From: Vibrio madracius
GTDB taxonomy: Bacteria; Pseudomonadota; Gammaproteobacteria; Enterobacterales; Vibrionaceae
DNA: 6,679 bases
Direction of reading: 5' to 3'
NCBI GenBank assembly: GCA_000695745.1
Contig: ASHK01000167.1
Coordinates: 1 to 6,679 of the forward strand
Below are positions 5,738 to 6,679 of the stretch, one piece after another (within the stretch, counting starts at the first letter, position 1; each line of letters opens with the position of its first letter). The notes below the pieces were generated by a model. That model had not been told where the DNA came from and made no database searches. It worked only from the letters and a program-made list of their open reading frames with translations. A program made the translations under genes and the position numbers.

Positions 5738-6056
5738 AAGTACAGAGACAGATAGGACGTTAAACCGAATTAACTTTGGCAGACCTAAAGACCTGTCTTC
5801 TTATTTAACAAAGAAAGCAAACACGGATTACAAGTAACTTCATTTTTTCGTCATGATGGTTTGGAACTTAGACAAATGCGTCGCCATCAACGCCGATGGC
5901 TAGCTATGTACGATTCAACACCTGATAGCCTGCCTGGGAGTGCGTGGCGATAGTGATTCTTGATGCTTTGAATGTTAAACGCTGACTTCGTATCGACCGA
6001 CAACAGCAAGTAGAGTGCTATCATCCAAGTCGATATGAAGGTTTAAAGCGAGGGTA
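5738..6056. other. non-coding stretch between the LysR gene and the operator array
   Basis: No credible gene is found in these 319 bases. Short open stretches exist on the plus strand, for example about 5780-5945 in more than one frame, but they lack a start codon with a ribosome site and I recognise no protein in them. No intrinsic terminator with a U-tract follows the LysR stop on the minus strand, so read-through toward the operon is possible. The only clear structure is the inverted repeat at 5986-6040. The stretch may be decayed DNA left by an insertion of the sugar operon, but nothing identifies its origin. Confidence 0.5.
5986..6040. repeat. imperfect inverted repeat downstream of the LysR gene
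   Basis: CTTCGTATCGAC (5986-5997) and GTCGATATGAAG (6029-6040) are inverted copies matching at 11 of 12 positions, separated by 31 bases. Outside the arms, TTAAAC (5975-5980) and its complement GTTTAA (6041-6046) also match, offset by five extra bases on the left. In LysR mRNA this would be a long-looped hairpin starting about 17 bases after the stop codon. No U-tract follows, so it is not a standard terminator. It could act in RNA stability or be a relic of an element end. Confidence 0.5.
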
Positions 6057-6679
6057 TTAGGAGATATTTCGAAGGTAATGGCATAGCCAGGCAATGGCAT
6101 GATCGTTAATACTTGCCCGGTTCCAAACTAAGCTGTATGCGACTTTTCCATACTCAAATGGCAGCGGTTTTGACACTAACCCTTTCGCCTGAAGCGCGAC
6201 ATCTGCCCATTTTTTTGAGCTAGTAAACAGCAAATTGGATTGATGACACAGCACTGCTGCAGCACCAAAATCCGACACGTTAACCTTGACGTCTCTGGCA
6301 CGGTATTTCTGACGCAAAGTTTGTTCAAAGTAAGGGCGATTAAGCTCAGCATCAGCGATGCCGATATGCTGGCTATTTAAGTAATCATCAATCGTAAGTT
6401 CACGATCCGCTAATGGGTTGTCGGCGGACATCAAACACACCAATTCGTCTTCCAGAATCACCTCCCAAATCAACTCTTTGGTATTAGTGGGGGCTTGGCT
6501 GACATCGTGAGGAAGAATGATGAAATCCACTTGCCCACTATGCAAAGCGTCGAAACCAAAACGAGCTTTTGTCATGATATTCAGTTTGGCTTTTGGTGTG
6601 CACTCAATGGTAAGCCGAGCCAAAGAGTGAGCAAACAGCTCAAAAGTACTCTCCCTCATCGATAGGCTAAATCGACCTC
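6057..6679 (-). CDS. LysR-family transcriptional regulator, 3' part (effector-binding domain)
   Basis: This is the C-terminal effector-binding domain of a LysR-type regulator. The frame is open through the window edge: the codons before the internal ATG at 6659 read GRFSLS and are in frame, so the gene begins beyond 6679. The visible 207 residues start at the first strand of the domain (GRFSLSMRESTFELFAHSLA). They include SGQVDFIILPHD, LICLMSADNP-like sequence (actual DELVCLMSADNPLADRE) and YLNSQHIGIAD. They end with AWLCHYLRNIS, the common end of the NodD/LeuO-like subgroup. The helix-turn-helix is not visible. It is on the same strand as the sugar operon, 479 bases upstream, not divergent as LysR regulators of neighbouring genes often are. 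The operon has a sigma-54 promoter, which LysR proteins do not normally serve. I therefore doubt it controls the operon. By eye its GC content is higher than that of much of the PTS region. Confidence 0.88.
   Translation of the reverse strand, partial: GRFSLSMRESTFELFAHSLARLTIECTPKAKLNIMTKARFGFDALHSGQVDFIILPHDVSQAPTNTKELIWEVILEDELVCLMSADNPLADRELTIDDYLNSQHIGIADAELNRPYFEQTLRQKYRARDVKVNVSDFGAAAVLCHQSNLLFTSSKKWADVALQAKGLVSKPLPFEYGKVAYSLVWNRASINDHAIAWLCHYLRNIS

Noticed and set aside
5676..5834. Open plus-strand stretch of about 50 codons, rich in cysteine at its start, ending at the TAA near 5832.
   Set aside because: It has no ATG or GTG start with a ribosome site, the cysteines come from the TGTATT repeats, and no family is recognised.
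5790..5951. Plus-strand frame with the residues FFRHDGLELRQMRRHQRR, possibly a transposase remnant.
   Set aside because: No start codon, no known motif, no terminal repeats or target duplication; cannot be told from chance.
5974..6050. Integron attC-like site, because of GTTAAAC / GTTTAA near an inverted repeat.
   Set aside because: The conserved attC core sites (GTTRRRY and RYYYAAC in the right arrangement) and a cassette layout are absent.

Overview
The window looks like an accessory carbohydrate locus of a gammaproteobacterium, plausibly a Vibrio relative. This is inferred from the Escherichia-like GmhA and AlsE homologues, the moderate GC content and the strong ribosome-binding sites. 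No rRNA, tRNA, CRISPR array or insertion sequence was seen. Every supported gene lies on the minus strand, so the order of transcription runs from high to low coordinates.

Layout in order of transcription: (1) 6679-6057 is the 3' part of a LysR-family regulator whose helix-turn-helix lies beyond the window. (2) 6056-5578 is a 479-base stretch without a gene. It holds an imperfect inverted repeat near the LysR end, an iterated TGTATT operator-like array at 5680-5737, and a full-consensus sigma-54 promoter at 5618-5633. (3) 5577-628 is one tightly packed operon: a D-allulose-6-phosphate 3-epimerase-like enzyme (AlsE), the four parts of a mannose-family PTS permease in the order IIA, IIB, IIC, IID, a GatD/SorE-like zinc dehydrogenase, and a GmhA-like phosphosugar isomerase. 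(4) After a 188-base gap, 439-1 is a second GatD/SorE-like dehydrogenase, cut by the window edge.

How the genes may work together (inference): the PTS imports and phosphorylates a sugar or sugar alcohol. The two zinc dehydrogenases interconvert polyol phosphate and ketose phosphate, AlsE epimerises a ketose phosphate at C3, and the GmhA-like enzyme interconverts aldose and ketose phosphate. The order IIA-IIB-IIC-IID-dehydrogenase matches the enteric L-sorbose (sor) operon. The set AlsE + GmhA + two dehydrogenases is, as far as I know, not a described pathway. GmhA normally acts on the seven-carbon sedoheptulose 7-phosphate, so a heptose or heptitol substrate is a serious candidate beside an allulose/allitol-type hexose.

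Two genes, IIB and the distal dehydrogenase, each carry one apparent single-base deletion. Either the operon is decaying or the assembly has two indel errors. If the IIB lesion is real, the transporter should not work.
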